A stretch of DNA of 64,000 bases from Ostrinia nubilalis (taxonomy: Eukaryota > Arthropoda > Insecta > Lepidoptera > Crambidae), in assembly GCF_963855985.1 (NCBI RefSeq), contig NC_087100.1, forward strand, positions 5,119,001 through 5,183,000, in the 5' to 3' direction. The notes under the pieces were generated by a model. The model ran no database searches. It was not told the origin of the DNA and worked only from the letters and a program-made list of their open reading frames with translations. The position numbers were made by a program, and so were the translations under genes. Of the stretch, positions 47,085 through 58,609 are shown in pieces (position 1 is the first letter of the stretch; the number at the start of each line of letters is the position of its first letter).

Positions 47085-49790
47085 TATTTTTCTCAATTCG
47101 GTGCTAAAATTTATATAGAGTTCTTTAAGTAGTTTCGATACAAAAAAATAAAGTTTACTCCATTCTGAATGTAAAAATAGCATTGTCACTAAATATTGTA
47201 AAGTGGTTTATGAGAATAGTTAAGCACCGAATTGAGAGAGCACCGAATTGTGAAAATGAATCACGGAATTGAGAAATGAATCTCCAAATTTAAAAATCGC
47301 TCCGTGAACTTAGAATTGATGACATTATGTAGAAATACATAATGTATTTCAATAATCAAAATAATAAATACCTAAAACTTTTGATATCTGACTGCTGGTC
47401 TATTAGTAAGATGGTTAATTTTAGGTTTAATTGTCTGAAATATCCATTGGAATTAAACAAAAATCCTAATCAATATGTTTAATTTTTTAATAAGGAACTA
47501 TGAATCATTCTTAATTTTTATATATTATTTTATTTCATTAAAGTTATATAAAAATAAAATTATATTTAAATAAAATAAATACATAACAAAGGGTCTCCTC
47601 TTAGTTTATTTATTCTTAACCTTAAACATAAAACAAATATAGCAAGACCCAAGAGCTAGATTGACCTGACACTATTCCGAAGATATACCGGACGTCAGTT
47701 TGTACAAAATTAAAATAGCTCTCAAACAGCTGAAATACAACAAGGCACCGGGTGTTGACGGCATCACGGCTGAGCTTCGCCGGTACTAAAGGCTCTACAG
47801 AAGCAGTTCTATTCCATCATCCTCGAAGGAAAAACGCCTTCGGCATGACACAAAAGTGTGGTGATAAAATTATAGACTCATCTCACTTCTGAAGCGTGTT
47901 TACAAGCTGTTTTCGAGAGTCTCGCTCGCAGACTCAACGACTTCCAGCCTTCTGAAAAGACTTTAGTATTATGGCACACACACAGGTACGCTACGGCATA
48001 TTACACAGAAGACCAAGGAGCCAATTCACGGACGATATCGTAGTCATGGCTTATTGGTCGTAGGCACGGACGATATCGTAGACCTTGGAAGATCTAGGCA
48101 CAATGCTCGATGGCCTCCGTAGAGCCTCTCAACAAGTGGGTCTCAAAATGAACATGGACAAGACAAAAATCATGTCAAATGTCCGTGTTTCACCCACTCC
48201 TCTGAAGGTTGGAGACTCTACACTTGAAGTTGTTGACAATTGTGTATATCTGGGACATAGAGTCCAGATAGGTAGGTCCAACTTTGATCTCACGTCTGAA
48301 ATACCGCAGTGTCTCAAGACAAAAGTCTTCGACCAGTGTGTGTTGCTAGTGATGGTGTATGGATGTGAAACGTGCTCGCTTACTATGAGCCTAATAAGAA
48401 GGCCCAAAAGGCAATGGAGCGTTCTATGCTCGGAATTTTCCTTCGTGATTGAATCAGAAATGAAAAGATCGGCAAGAGAACCAAAGTGACCGACATAGTC
48501 CGCAGAATTGCAAAAATCAAGTGGCAGTGGGTGGGGCACTTAGGTCGTACAAATGATGACTGTTGGGACTGAAAAGTTCTCGAGTGAAAACCACGGACCA
48601 GTGGGCAGGCCTCACACTAGGTGGACCGACGATCTTGTGAAGATCGAGGTAAGAACCTAGATGCGGACAGCGCACGACCGGCTGCTATGGACATCCTTGG
48701 GGAGGCCTTAGTCCAGTAGTGGACGTCATTTGGCTGAAACGAACGAACGAAAAATAAAATAATGAATTATATTGAAAGAAAATAATTTTATCAATTAGTA
48801 AAAAACGATTTTAAACATATCCCAATATTTTTGTGACTCTTGCTCTTTAAGTTATGATGAACAGAGATGTCCTTTTACCTGTCCATTATCTAGTTTTCAA
48901 ACAAAAAACTATTAATTATTGGACAGCAAATATCCATAATTCAATAACTTATTAGTTACTGTGTTTTGTGGAACCAATAATTATTAAATTATATACAAAA
49001 TACAATAACTCTTTAGTATAAAAAGAAATGAGCAAATGAGATAGATTTAAAAAATATATATAAAAATGTTATAGACAAACATTCTATTTTCAAAATCGTT
49101 GCGATAAGTTAAAGTACATATTTTCAAACTTCTGCTTACATCGTTTACTAATGTTTTGAACTATTGTTTTATATTATTTTGATAAGATAGCAGTAGCAGT
49201 GCATTCTTTTTGATGAAACCTCAAAAAAAATGTTTTATTGTCTTCTCTTATGACTGGTAGTGCCCAATGATTGCTAGTTCACCCTATTATTATGTTAGAC
49301 TGATTTTATTAACATTTTATGATACACAAACAATTTATTGTCTCCATTTTCATTTAATATCAATTCGGTGTATACGTTTTCTCAATTCGATGCCCCATAT
49401 TCCGCGGAATTGAGATCCACGGAATTGAGGAAATATCACAATCCATCAAATTACTCGAAAATATTATAAATTACAACAATTTCTACAAATCGTAATGGCA
49501 GATATCACTTAAACACTCAATTAATTCAGCAGTAATCTCATTAAATACTTCCTGAACATTATTAATTTCGCACACCGATTTGAGAAATGACCAGTGACCA
49601 AAAATTTTTAGTGATTTCAAACCTCTGAAAAATGCTCCTCAAAGTGACAAATCTCTCTTTTAGACTTCTCGAAAATTCGGGCGCAACTGCTAGTTTGTGG
49701 GAATCAGTCGAGGGCGTTCGTACTGTGCGTAGTTAGTGATATAGGAGCACAAAAGTAAAAATCACGGAATTGAGGCACACACGTCGGACA
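47085..49790. mobile_element. possible large element with CGGAATTGAG motif clusters
   Basis: The motif C(C/G)GAATTGAG, or its complement CTCAATTCGG, occurs in two clusters. The left one is at about 47091, 47226, 47243 and 47264. The right one is at about 49361, 49381, 49405, 49420 and 49765. They flank about 2 kb that includes an RTE LINE insertion. Clusters of a short motif at both ends resemble subterminal transposase-binding sites. No transposase was recognised and the exact termini were not found. Confidence 0.4.
47655..48760 (+). mobile_element. decayed RTE-type LINE (reverse transcriptase to 3' end)
   Basis: In order on the + strand, broken frames give: an RT segment (LKQLKYNKAPGVDGITAEL near 47719-47787), the post-RT region (LRRASQQVGLKMNMDKTKIM near 48115-48175, then VYLGHRVQ), an IKWQWVGH motif near 48517, WTDDLVK near 48625, and an end reading SSSGRHLAET. 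Stops and frameshifts show it is inactive. It is 5'-truncated. Confidence 0.8.
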
Positions 49791-50245
49791 AAATTTAAAT
49801 GTGTTACTGTAGTAAAACCCAAGGACTTACAATAAAGAAACTCATATATATGGCTTTATTAACTATCCCTTGTTCTGTGAATGTGGGTATCATAATGGGA
49901 AAGTTATTATTTCAAAAGTTATGAAGCAAAAACGAGTAAATTCTGGAAACCGGACACTCCATTTTAAGCCAAATTTCGCCCGTTTTTGAACTTTCAGATT
50001 TTTTTAAGGCGAGATGTAAAACCTGGCGGTCTTCTAAATATGCTCTCCATCAAGTCAAGAGTCCTATAAATACGTGTGATTTTTTTCAAGACCGTACTTC
50101 AATTTTAAAGGTACTTTTTTCCCCCCAGTAGGTCAATCGGTCGTCTCCGTAGAAATGCCCAAAAACTGCTATTCCAATCGTAACTTAAATATTGAGTTGC
50201 TTTTTCTGATAATGTTTGAAGCTATTTCAAAGTATTTTATAATTA

Positions 50246-50500
50246 GAGGCCAGTAGAATTAGATTTTAAATCGGAAATAATTCCTACAAGAGATTTTATT
50301 GCTTTAATGGCTTCATTAGTTGCCCATAAAGACTCTCCTAGGTTTTCGACTTCGACGGAGTTGTGCTTAAGTGGTGGGGCCCCCGAAAGGGGCGCTTTTT
50401 CGGTTTTCCGGTTATACCACGTAAAGGACTTACCCTATCGAAAAGTTATCTTCCTGACGGTTGAAGGGCATTTTTTATTGTGTTTGATTCTACTGGCCTT
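50246..50500. mobile_element. inverted-repeat element, about 255 bp
   Basis: The left arm AGGCCAGTAGAATTAGA pairs with the right arm TTTGATTCTACTGGCCTT. The centre has a GC-rich hairpin (GGGGCCCCCGAAAGGGGC). Confidence 0.55.
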
Positions 50501-50714
50501 CTATTTACTTCTGAAAGCGTGAGAGCAAACAGATGCTGATAAAATAAATGCGACTGTACCTACTCAAGCAGAAAAGTACTAACTGTCAGCTGTATGTACG
50601 TAAGTATGCGTTTTCGAGAAATGTTGAAGCTTTACATAAAGATTAACTTACGTTTAAAGTCTGCTTACTTGCTAAGATTTTAAAAAAATCCTCAATCTAT
50701 ATCGACATTCTGTT

Positions 50715-51020
50715 CGTTTCAGCCAAATGACGTCCTCTACTGGACTAAGGAAAGATTTCATCGCCTCCAGATACTTCCCTTGATATTCACAAGGTCGTCG
50801 ATCCACCTAGTGGGATGTCGTCGATCCACCTGCACGCTATGTCTACGTCTTCCAGCTTGTGGTCGTCACACGAGTACGTTTCTGCCCCAGCGGACATCAG
50901 CTCTACGAGCTATTTGTCCCCCCCCACTGCCATTTAAGTTTGGCAATTCTGCGGGGTATGTCGGTTATTTTGGTTTTCTCTTCGCATCTTCTCATTTCTG
51001 ATTCGATCAAGCAGGGAAAC
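50715..51020 (-). mobile_element. RTE-type LINE 3' fragment
   Basis: The + strand CCAAATGACGTCCTCTACTG marks the 3' end. Further along, CACGCTATGTCTACGTCTTC, CAGCTCTACGAGCTATTTG and TCTGATTCGATCAAGC match, in reverse complement, the same coding end as at 33275. Confidence 0.7.
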
Positions 51021-52262
51021 TATTCTGTACCTTCATGTATAAGTACTAGATTTAAACCTGAAAAATTGTAATGCAAATACAGGATATACGAAATGTTCGT
51101 ACTTTTTGTTGGTTCTGTATTGTTCGTTAAAAATTCACGGTTGAAAAATGTTCACGCATATTAAGTTTATCGTTGGTATGACTATTGAAAGACTGAAATG
51201 CATAAATATGAAGTAACTGTACCTGCACCATGTGTATTGCAGTTAAAGTAAGAAACATTATAAATAAAGATTCTTGTAAAATAATGACTTGAAGAGTCAT
51301 TTTGACATACCTAGTTGTACATTGGGTGGGACTAAGACAAATGTAATATTATTATGATTGTTGAAATAATATCTGGTGATTAAAATTTGTTCGTTTTCAC
51401 TGCTGTGACCTCACATATACTCGTACCTATGACATCTCATACAACCTGTCCTCTCCCTGAGTGCTCTGGAAGAGATTGCTTCCTAGCGATAAGCCTGTCC
51501 AAATTGTTCAGTTTTGTATTTCTTTTATTTAATTTTGTGTAATTTGCGCAACAAAGAGTAAAGCTATAAGAGAGTACTAATCAATTTTTAATCCTGCGTA
51601 AAAAGTACCAAAATAAACTCTGAAAACAAATAAGACATATAACAGACAAATTGAAATACTCCTCTTTTTTGAGGTCGGTTAAAATAGCTGCCTATTCCAC
51701 TCACAAACGCCCGTGACCATTGTGCATAATATGTCTTGTCTAACTCTACATTAATACGAAACTCAAATTGTGTCACCGTCGTTATATTAAAAAACTTTTC
51801 AGGCTGAAACTTTGTAGCGGTCCACATTTGTTATTAATAAATGATGAGAAAACTTTCTACTATTTGTAGTCATAAAAAGCTTTTCATTCCGGAGAAATAA
51901 GCTCGCAGTCAGCTTTATTAAATTCACGTCGGAACACCTTTAGTTGTTGTATATTTCGAAGAAGTCTAGATTCAATTTTGTTCGTTTTCGTTTAATGAAC
52001 GAGATAAATATTGAACCATATTTTCCCGACATGAACTGAAAATGTATTGAAACATTTTATAAGCTGTTTTGCGAAGTTTTTCAAAGGAATTATAGGGCTT
52101 CATTGATATTGCGTTTTTCTAAATTATTACATGGCTGCAATGGAATAAAGTCGACCTGTTTCTTAATTACTGGTTTTCCTATTGCAAGATTTTTAGTTTT
52201 CTCGCTATGCATTTCTAAGATTTTTATTTAAAAGGTTTTCCCTTTCCCTTCATCATCAGCAT

Positions 52263-52490
52263 CATCATCATTTCAGCTACAGGACGTCCACGCTAAATAT
52301 AGGCCTCTCCCAATGGTTGATAGCGGCCTACCTTTATGAGGTCGTCGGTCCACCTTGTGGGGCGTCTCACGTTGCGTTTTCCGGTACGTGCCCTCCAGTC
52401 CAGAACCTTGCTGACCTATCGATCTGCGTTTTGCGTACTAAGTGCCCTGTCTTCTGCCATTTCAGCTTGCTAATTCGTCGAGCTAGTGAC
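52263..52490 (-). mobile_element. RTE-type LINE 3' fragment
   Basis: CAGCTACAGGACGTCCACG, TAGCGGCCTACCTTTATGAG and GTCGTCGGTCCACCTTGTGG on + are the reverse complement of an RTE end. The copy runs into the repeat at 52490. Confidence 0.75.
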
Positions 52491-52640
52491 GGGACTATTT
52501 CCACCTCTCGTTCCCACCGCCACAACTCTTGTGTAGCCAGGATCTACAGCTTCACCGCCAATAAAAACCCAACCAGTGAAGGTCAAGTTTATCCCGGGGG
52601 AAAGTTAACTGTCATTGGACAGCGACTTTAGTTAGACTGT
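52490..52640 (+). repeat. dispersed repeat (GTAGCCAGGATCTACAGCTT family), most complete copy
   Basis: It reads ACTATTTCCACCTCTCGTTC, GTGTAGCCAGGATCTACAGC, CCAATAAAAACCCAACCAGT and TTAACTGTCATTGGAC. It is related to 17515-17640 and the composite at 61615-61935. Confidence 0.65.
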
Positions 52641-52940
52641 ATTTAAATAGGTAAATGTACCTACCTACCTGTAGGGAAAGGGTAGGTATAAAATATCTGA
52701 AATCCAGGAAACACAAAAGCAAATGTCAGATTACCCTCGAGATTATCTATCACAAATCACTGGCAGAAGCTTTTTAGCATAGCAACGTAAACCCTAAATT
52801 CAAATATTTCAGACAGAAATTACCTACTTCGTCTCAGATCATAAATTAGAACATGAAACCTTGATGTGTGAGACAAAGCCTTGTCGGATGTTCCTAAGTG
52901 AAATATTCGAAGGTAAGTGACAAACATATTAGTCTCTTAA

Positions 52941-53870
52941 CCTTCGTATACCCGCGCCAAAAATCATTACACATATACCCGCGCACGGTCTCTCAGACCG
53001 AAAGTTGAGCTCGTGTTTTATAGTATAATTGTGTACTGTATTGTACTATGATTTGCTTTAAATTATACGTTAAGGTATTAATTGCATAAAAAATTTAAAA
53101 CAAATTTTAAATTTATAGATATTTTGGTTTAATCAGCTTTTAAATCAGACTTAAAATTTAAACAAAATTTTACATCAGTCTAAATTTAATAACAAAAATA
53201 AACTTTTTTTCTTTTGAAGCCTAAAAAATTACTATAAAATATAATAAATGGAAGTATCCTTAGTAATATAAAAGAACAAAACAGTATTTATCACTAGTGG
53301 TTTCAGTGGAATTATAACCGGAACATACCAGAACTGCATGCTCGTATAATGACAAAAATACTTTTTGCATCTGACAAATCACCCTTCTGCTCAGAATCGG
53401 TGTTGTTCTCCTGCACTTCTAAATCATCCACCACCTCATCACTGTCACTCTGGTCATCATAGTTGGAGTCCGAATCTTCACATTCTAACAGCGCCCTTAT
53501 CCTTTCTTCGTTCATTATGACGACAAAAATGGGTAAAACAAATTAATAATAATAAAATACAGTAATACTTAATTGATATGAAACGCCACTAAAATATGAA
53601 AATACATTTTATTGAGTAATATTGTAAAATAAAACAATAGTAACATACCTGAAGTAGAAACACGTATACCCGCGTCGGTCTCACAGACCGAATAACAGCA
53701 AAAAGTGACACACATACACTTGGCAGCAGCGATCGCCCAACACTAAACAATGGCAGGCCACAAATCATGAAGCTACTAAAAACCGCAAAGTCATAGAGTT
53801 AATACTTTTTGAAAAAACTCCGAATTATTAGTTCGTCGGTCTGAGAGACCAACGCGCGGGTATAGGAAGG
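52941..53870 (-). mobile_element. piggyBac-like element with transposase remnant, TTAA target duplication
   Basis: The ends CCTTCGTATACCCGCGC and GCGCGGGTATAGGAAGG are flanked by TTAA (52937-52940, 53871-53874). Subterminal GGTCT(C/G)(T/A)(C/G)AGACC palindromes next to CCCGCG occur near both ends and again at 53670-53690. A - strand frame at 53312-53515 encodes an acidic N-terminus typical of piggyBac transposases. The catalytic part is absent, so the element is an internally deleted derivative. Confidence 0.85.
53312..53515 (-). pseudogene. piggyBac transposase N-terminal remnant
   Basis: Sixty-seven codons begin MNEERIRALLECEDSDSNYD and continue in Asp/Glu/Ser-rich sequence. Acidic starts of this kind (xxIRALL followed by Asp/Ser runs) are characteristic of piggyBac transposases. 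The frame leaves homology after about residue 50 and stops. No DDD catalytic domain follows, so it is a deleted remnant. Confidence 0.65.
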
Positions 53871-54230
53871 TTAAGGGCTATCTGTTCGATAAGACAGAGT
53901 AGGGCTTCCTTCAGGGGCGGATTTGGTGAAAGAATTTGGAGAAAAAAAAACATTCTATTGAACTTTCTTGTACCGAATATTGAATCCAGATTTCTATAAA
54001 ATTATTCTCTAAATTTAATCCAATAAGATGTTTAACTTAATACACTTAGCTTACCTTTAAGACGAGTATAACTAGGCTGTAACTTCTTAAATAATTGATT
54101 GTCATAATATAACACCTACGAGTAGGTACTTAGAAATTTGTAGGTGACCTGTAACATTAGATTTTATTTTTATTTCGTTGGGCCCTTCGCTTAATCATGT
54201 TATGAATTTACCAGCGTCCAAAGTACCAAA

Positions 54231-54352
54231 GGACTGAGTTGCACCACCTTATTTTAATCGTGACTATAAAGATAAGCGATGTTTTTTGTATGGAGTTTGA
54301 CAGACTTTTGACGTTTGTTAAAGTTAGAATAAGATGGTGCAACTCAGCCTTA
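54231..54352. mobile_element. foldback MITE (GCTGAGTTGCACCACC family), copy 4
   Basis: The left end GACTGAGTTGCACCACCTTA pairs with the right end AAGATGGTGCAACTCAGCCT. It has the TTGTATGGAGTTTGACAGAC core. Confidence 0.75.
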
Positions 54353-54715
54353 GTGTTTGTTCCAGAGCCGAGTAATCGAGAGAGAGTCCGGAGTTTTAAT
54401 TTATTCCCCTTTCGGATCGTGAGTACATCCCTGGTTTGCGGGTACCGACGGCGGGCCATTAACGGCCCTCCCAACCTCAAGTGTTCTGTGTAATGAGGCG
54501 TCCAAGGTCAGGCCCTCTATTCGATAGTTCACATCTTTGGATAGACAAATTGGGCTGTCTTGACGGACTTAGCTTTGATTAATTCGATACCACTGAATGA
54601 GTTACAAATACTATCCTAAAAATAAATCTACGGATGCTTTTTTAGTTTTTTCTTATTCTAGCTACAATCAAGGAAAAGCAAAAACCCTAAAACTGATGAA
54701 AAATAATTTCATTAT

Positions 54716-54848
54716 AATGTGTTCCGGCACTTAGAGGTAAGAGAGTCAGTTCCTCTGTGGTTGAGGTTTCTGGGTGAAGCTTGCTTCCATTTTCGGTCTG
54801 ATAACCACTTTCCACCAGGTGACATGCATGTGTGGATAAAAAAATAAG
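54716..54848 (+). repeat. SINE-like repeat, copy
   Basis: It starts ATGTGTTCCGGCACTTAGAG, then has GTTCCTCTGTGGTTGAGGTT, GGTGAAGCTTGCTTCCATTT and TGTGTGGATAAAAAAATAAG. It is the closest partner of the copy at 22742. Confidence 0.75.
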
Positions 54849-54949
54849 CATTTAGAACTGTCAAATGTATGAGTAAGAATTATCTAACAATTTAAAACAC
54901 CAAGAAACATCCCACAAGATGTAGGCGTATGCCTATCACGTTATTATTT

Positions 54950-55100
54950 ATGCCCGTATTCACAAACGATGCTTGCTTAAGTGAAGCAGCAAATCGAACG
55001 CACAGCGTTGAATAGAGCTCTGTGATTCAATTGGTTCGTGTGTCACCCTGTGCGTCCACGCGCACTGTGAGACTTCATAGGAATGTTTGTGAATACGGGC
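54950..55100. mobile_element. MITE with 10-bp flanking duplication
   Basis: The ends GCCCGTATTCACAAACGATG and AATGTTTGTGAATACGGGC pair. GTTATTATTT flanks both sides (54940-54949, 55101-55110). It is 151 bp. A 9-10-bp duplication fits a Mutator-like origin. Confidence 0.75.
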
Positions 55101-55659
55101 GTTATTATTTGACGATGCGTTTTGTATTAACGTACCTAGTAGAAGCTCGACTCTCTGAGTTAAAGACAAACTAAAACCGCTTACAAACTAGAACAGTTGC
55201 TGTTATCGCAAAAGAAAAGCAACCCCCAAGTTGGTATTTATGTTTGAGCTTCAATTATATCGGACCAAGATTGGTGGCTGGAGCGACGCCAAATTCAGTC
55301 TTACCGCTTAACTCGTTCATGTGTTAATCTTTGAGTTTCGTCGTATACGAGATTGATGTTTTAAACAAATTCTTATTGAACGATACGAGTAATGCGTCTG
55401 ACATTATTAGATGGCTTATTTATCTTGTGATGAATATCGTGCTTGGTCATAAATGAATCCACGTCCACTAGCTAGACTACTAGTATAAGAGTGCCTAGAG
55501 GGTTATCTTAATACTCTACGAGTATGTGATCTAGTAACCACCTGATTCAGACCCAAAGCCCAGTGGGCAAAAATCTCTGGTCTGGCCTTACTCTCACAGC
55601 CCTGAGTTTTCCGTGATGAAAAAACTCTCCCAAGCTTGGTTCACTTCGTGAGAGCCTTT

Positions 55660-55880
55660 CAAAATCAAAATCTAAAATATTTTATTCAATTTAGACAACT
55701 GGTGGCACTTATGAACGTCAAAATATAGTTAAAAAAAAAGGTAGCCCTTATGGGGCACTTTACATGTTTCCTTATCTTTTGGGCCCTACCAGCGCTTCGA
55801 GACAAACATACGGCAAGTGCTGAGAAGAAACGCCGGAACAAACTCAGTCACCACCATTTGCAAGTAATTTTATCTAACGG
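55660..55880 (-). mobile_element. LINE 3' end fragment (unclassified)
   Basis: TATTTTATTCAATTTAGACA, GGCACTTATGAACGTCAAAA and TGGGGCACTTTACATGTTTC, then GGGCCCTACCAGCGCTTCG and GAAGAAACGCCGGAACAAAC, are signatures of a common lepidopteran LINE end. The A tract orientation suggests the - strand. The stretch at 21840-21910 resembles it weakly. Confidence 0.55.
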
Positions 55881-56720
55881 TAAGAATAGCCAAATTCAAG
55901 TAAGTACATGAAATATTATGCAGACTGAACTGACCACGCATCCTTGTCATCAACATAGTCTCGAACCTTGTAGTGCCCTTTGGACATAAGGGTATATGGA
56001 GGGCTTTGAAATTTCCTTACTGTCTTTTTCCTACTCTACTTACTGGCTACACACGAGCACTACTACACAGAAGTTTTGTGTTGCGAATAACTGAGTATAG
56101 TGATAGTGTAAAAGAGCACACGTCTAAGGAAATACCACTAGTGGCAAGAGGAACTCGCGCCGTGAGCAAAATTTAATTATATTCCGTTTCTTGGAATCTC
56201 ACATGAAATTAATGCTAAGATTTACGTCAGTTAAACATTTAATTACGCTCCAGAAATGAAAGATTAAGGCACTGTGACAAGATTTGTAAATGAAATGTGG
56301 TTTTGAACTTTGCCAAAACTTTACTAATTAATGTGAACGTGTACAGGGGCGTAAGATATGTGGTTACCCGTGTAAAATATAGGTATATGTATGCTTAACT
56401 TAGGTATGAGGGGATTGAGAAACTTCAAACATTGTTACGTTTCTTGATTAGGGTATGATACCCTTATTTTTAGATAGATGAACCTAAGTTACGTGTTACT
56501 TGGAAAAGGAAGCCCCTTCTATCGTGTGGGTTGTAAGAATTAAGTTCGCAATCCTATACTTAGTCGCCGCAGGTATTTAACGGCTTAACGGCGCTTACGC
56601 ACTCGGGATACCTTTTCGGAACATTCAGGCTCATTCAAACTTGTGATGTCTTAGCTAAAACGAAGTAGAAAATAGTTACCTTCGAAGAAGAATCTTAGTT
56701 CCTTCAAGTCTACTTTTTGG

Positions 56721-56848
56721 TACAGTCAGCGTCAAATAGTTCGTGACATCCAAAATAACGACGAACGACTTTGCTACAATTGGAATAAGGTTGTGTTGAC
56801 AACTTTTTGGCCATTTTGGGTGTCATGAACTATTTGACCGTGACTGTA
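56721..56848. mobile_element. mariner-like MITE, TA borders
   Basis: TACAGTCAGCGTCAAATAGT pairs with ACTATTTGACCGTGACTGTA, and inner CCAAAAT / ATTTTGG blocks also pair. The 128-bp span is bounded by TA. Confidence 0.7.
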
Positions 56849-58371
56849 TAAGACTCTCCCATAATATAATGCCACAGAGCTATGTCTCTCGGCCAATTTT
56901 TTCATGCAATCCTTGCTACGTCATGGGTACATCTGCAGTCAGGCCAACCTGGTCAGCCAGAGGTCACACCAAAAGCTTTCTACTGATGCGGAATCACACA
57001 AAAAATACAATTAATGTCTCCAGTGGCCAAAATGATTCGTATCTCACTTAGGTACGTCTAACTACAAGACCTTAACACTCAAATGTGTTATCAAACTTTA
57101 CCTAAAGTACTAAAACAACTCACTTGCAAAATACAGAAAACACTGACATTCTGTTGTTCCCGTTTTTCAACGAAACATACAGTTGAAATTAAATTTGCTT
57201 GTACACAGTGTTTATTATACTTTCAGCAACTTTATTTTAAACTATCCGTGTTGTGCGACATTAAACAGTGTTTACAGAACAACTATTGTCCAACAAAAAA
57301 GCTGGTTGTGTTGGACAAATGTTTTGTACAAACGACGAATCAAGCTAAGCATTATGGTACTTTATTTACTTGTAATAGGAGTTATATTACAACAAAAATG
57401 ACCACTCTACAGCCAACATGAATTGAATGGGTCTGAAATAGATGCTACTTGTTTGATACTGTCCAAACTTTTTGCTTTGAAACTGCCGAGTGATTTGGGA
57501 AAACGTCCGATCGTGGTAATCATTTGTTTGTAGAGTTTACAAATCGGAACGAGTTGCGTTGGTGAAACATTTTTTTTAATTTGTTTTGTGTTGACTAGCG
57601 AACACTTTGGTTATGAGGAACAAACTGTTGTGTAAATTAAACAAACAATAATTTTGTAATGAGCTAAACTTGATTTGGTTACATTTAGTTTGACAGCCAC
57701 TTTTTGTGTAAGCAATAACTAAACATTTTTTTCAGTGTAGGGCTTTATACCTACTCACCTATCTATCACATTTATATATTTTTCAGGGTAAATTGGTAAG
57801 TACATTTACCTTAGCGCCTGCGTCGAACTCGACTAGCAGTTGAATGTTCGGCGTGTGAATGTTCTTATATGTACCCACTTTTGTGTTCGCTCGTTTACGT
57901 AATTAATATTTTTGTTAAATTGTATTTTCTCTGTAAGTGATTTTTGTAATCTTTTGAGAAAATAAATATCCTAAACCATTTACAACTAAGTAAAATGACG
58001 ACCGTTGTACAAAACTTAGAACAAGGTCATGAATTCACTGTCTAAGTTGTCTCTTTCACTATAAAACCAGAAAATACTCTTATCTCCAAAGAAACCGAAC
58101 AAACGACTCTATCTGCAGTACACAGTGGGGCAATCCCTTAAAAATCCCGGCAATGAGTTCCGGAACGACCCCGGTTATTGCACTGTGGGTGCAAATGCAG
58201 CGGAAAGCAGCCAAGTCGCATTAGACCTATCGTTGTGGTCGCACTTATGGCAAATGAGCTGTGCAGCTTAGGAGGAATTTGTGATGAAGTACTATAGTTC
58301 TGTGGATGGAAGAAAATTAGTATCATGTCGCAAAGGATTCCAAATCATTGTGTGGATATTTTTATAGGTAA
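56849..58371. other. intergenic DNA, no gene recognised
   Basis: An open frame at 57083-57421 (112 codons) has Cys- and Thr-rich sequence without a recognisable domain and no flanking splice or UTR evidence. I do not call it. Confidence 0.5.
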
Positions 58372-58609
58372 CGATCGTAACATCCACGAAGACGCGCTCC
58401 ACCACTTTTTGGTCGAGGGAAGCGCGCGGTGTAGGGAGTTAGATCCGAGCAATTAGTGTGTTATTATTGTAATGTGCGTGTACAATAATAATGACGCATC
58501 CATGAGTGCACATGCACAGTGTCCGATCAGTGTGTGATCAAACTCCCCGCATCCCGTGCTTTTCTCGACCAAAAATTGGAGGGGCGCGTTTTCGTGGCTG
58601 GAACGATCT
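58372..58609. mobile_element. inverted-repeat element with internal hairpin
   Basis: ACGATCGTAACATCCACGAA and TTCGTGGCTGGAACGATCTT pair at the ends. CTTTTTGGTCGAGGGAAGC and its complement pair further in. A central TTATTATTGTA / TACAATAATAA stem sits in the middle. It is 238 bp and non-coding. Confidence 0.65.

Noticed and set aside
48085..48489. Open frame of 134 codons on + as a host gene
   Set aside because: It is part of a decayed RTE-type LINE (the DKTKIM and VYLGHRVQ motifs follow the RT domain).
47085..49790. CGGAATTGAG repeats as a CRISPR-like array
   Set aside because: Spacing is irregular, orientation is mixed, and the units are too short. Subterminal transposon motifs fit better.
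57083..57421. Open frame of 112 codons on +
   Set aside because: There is no recognisable domain, no splice or UTR context, and low-complexity Thr/Lys/Gln-rich composition.
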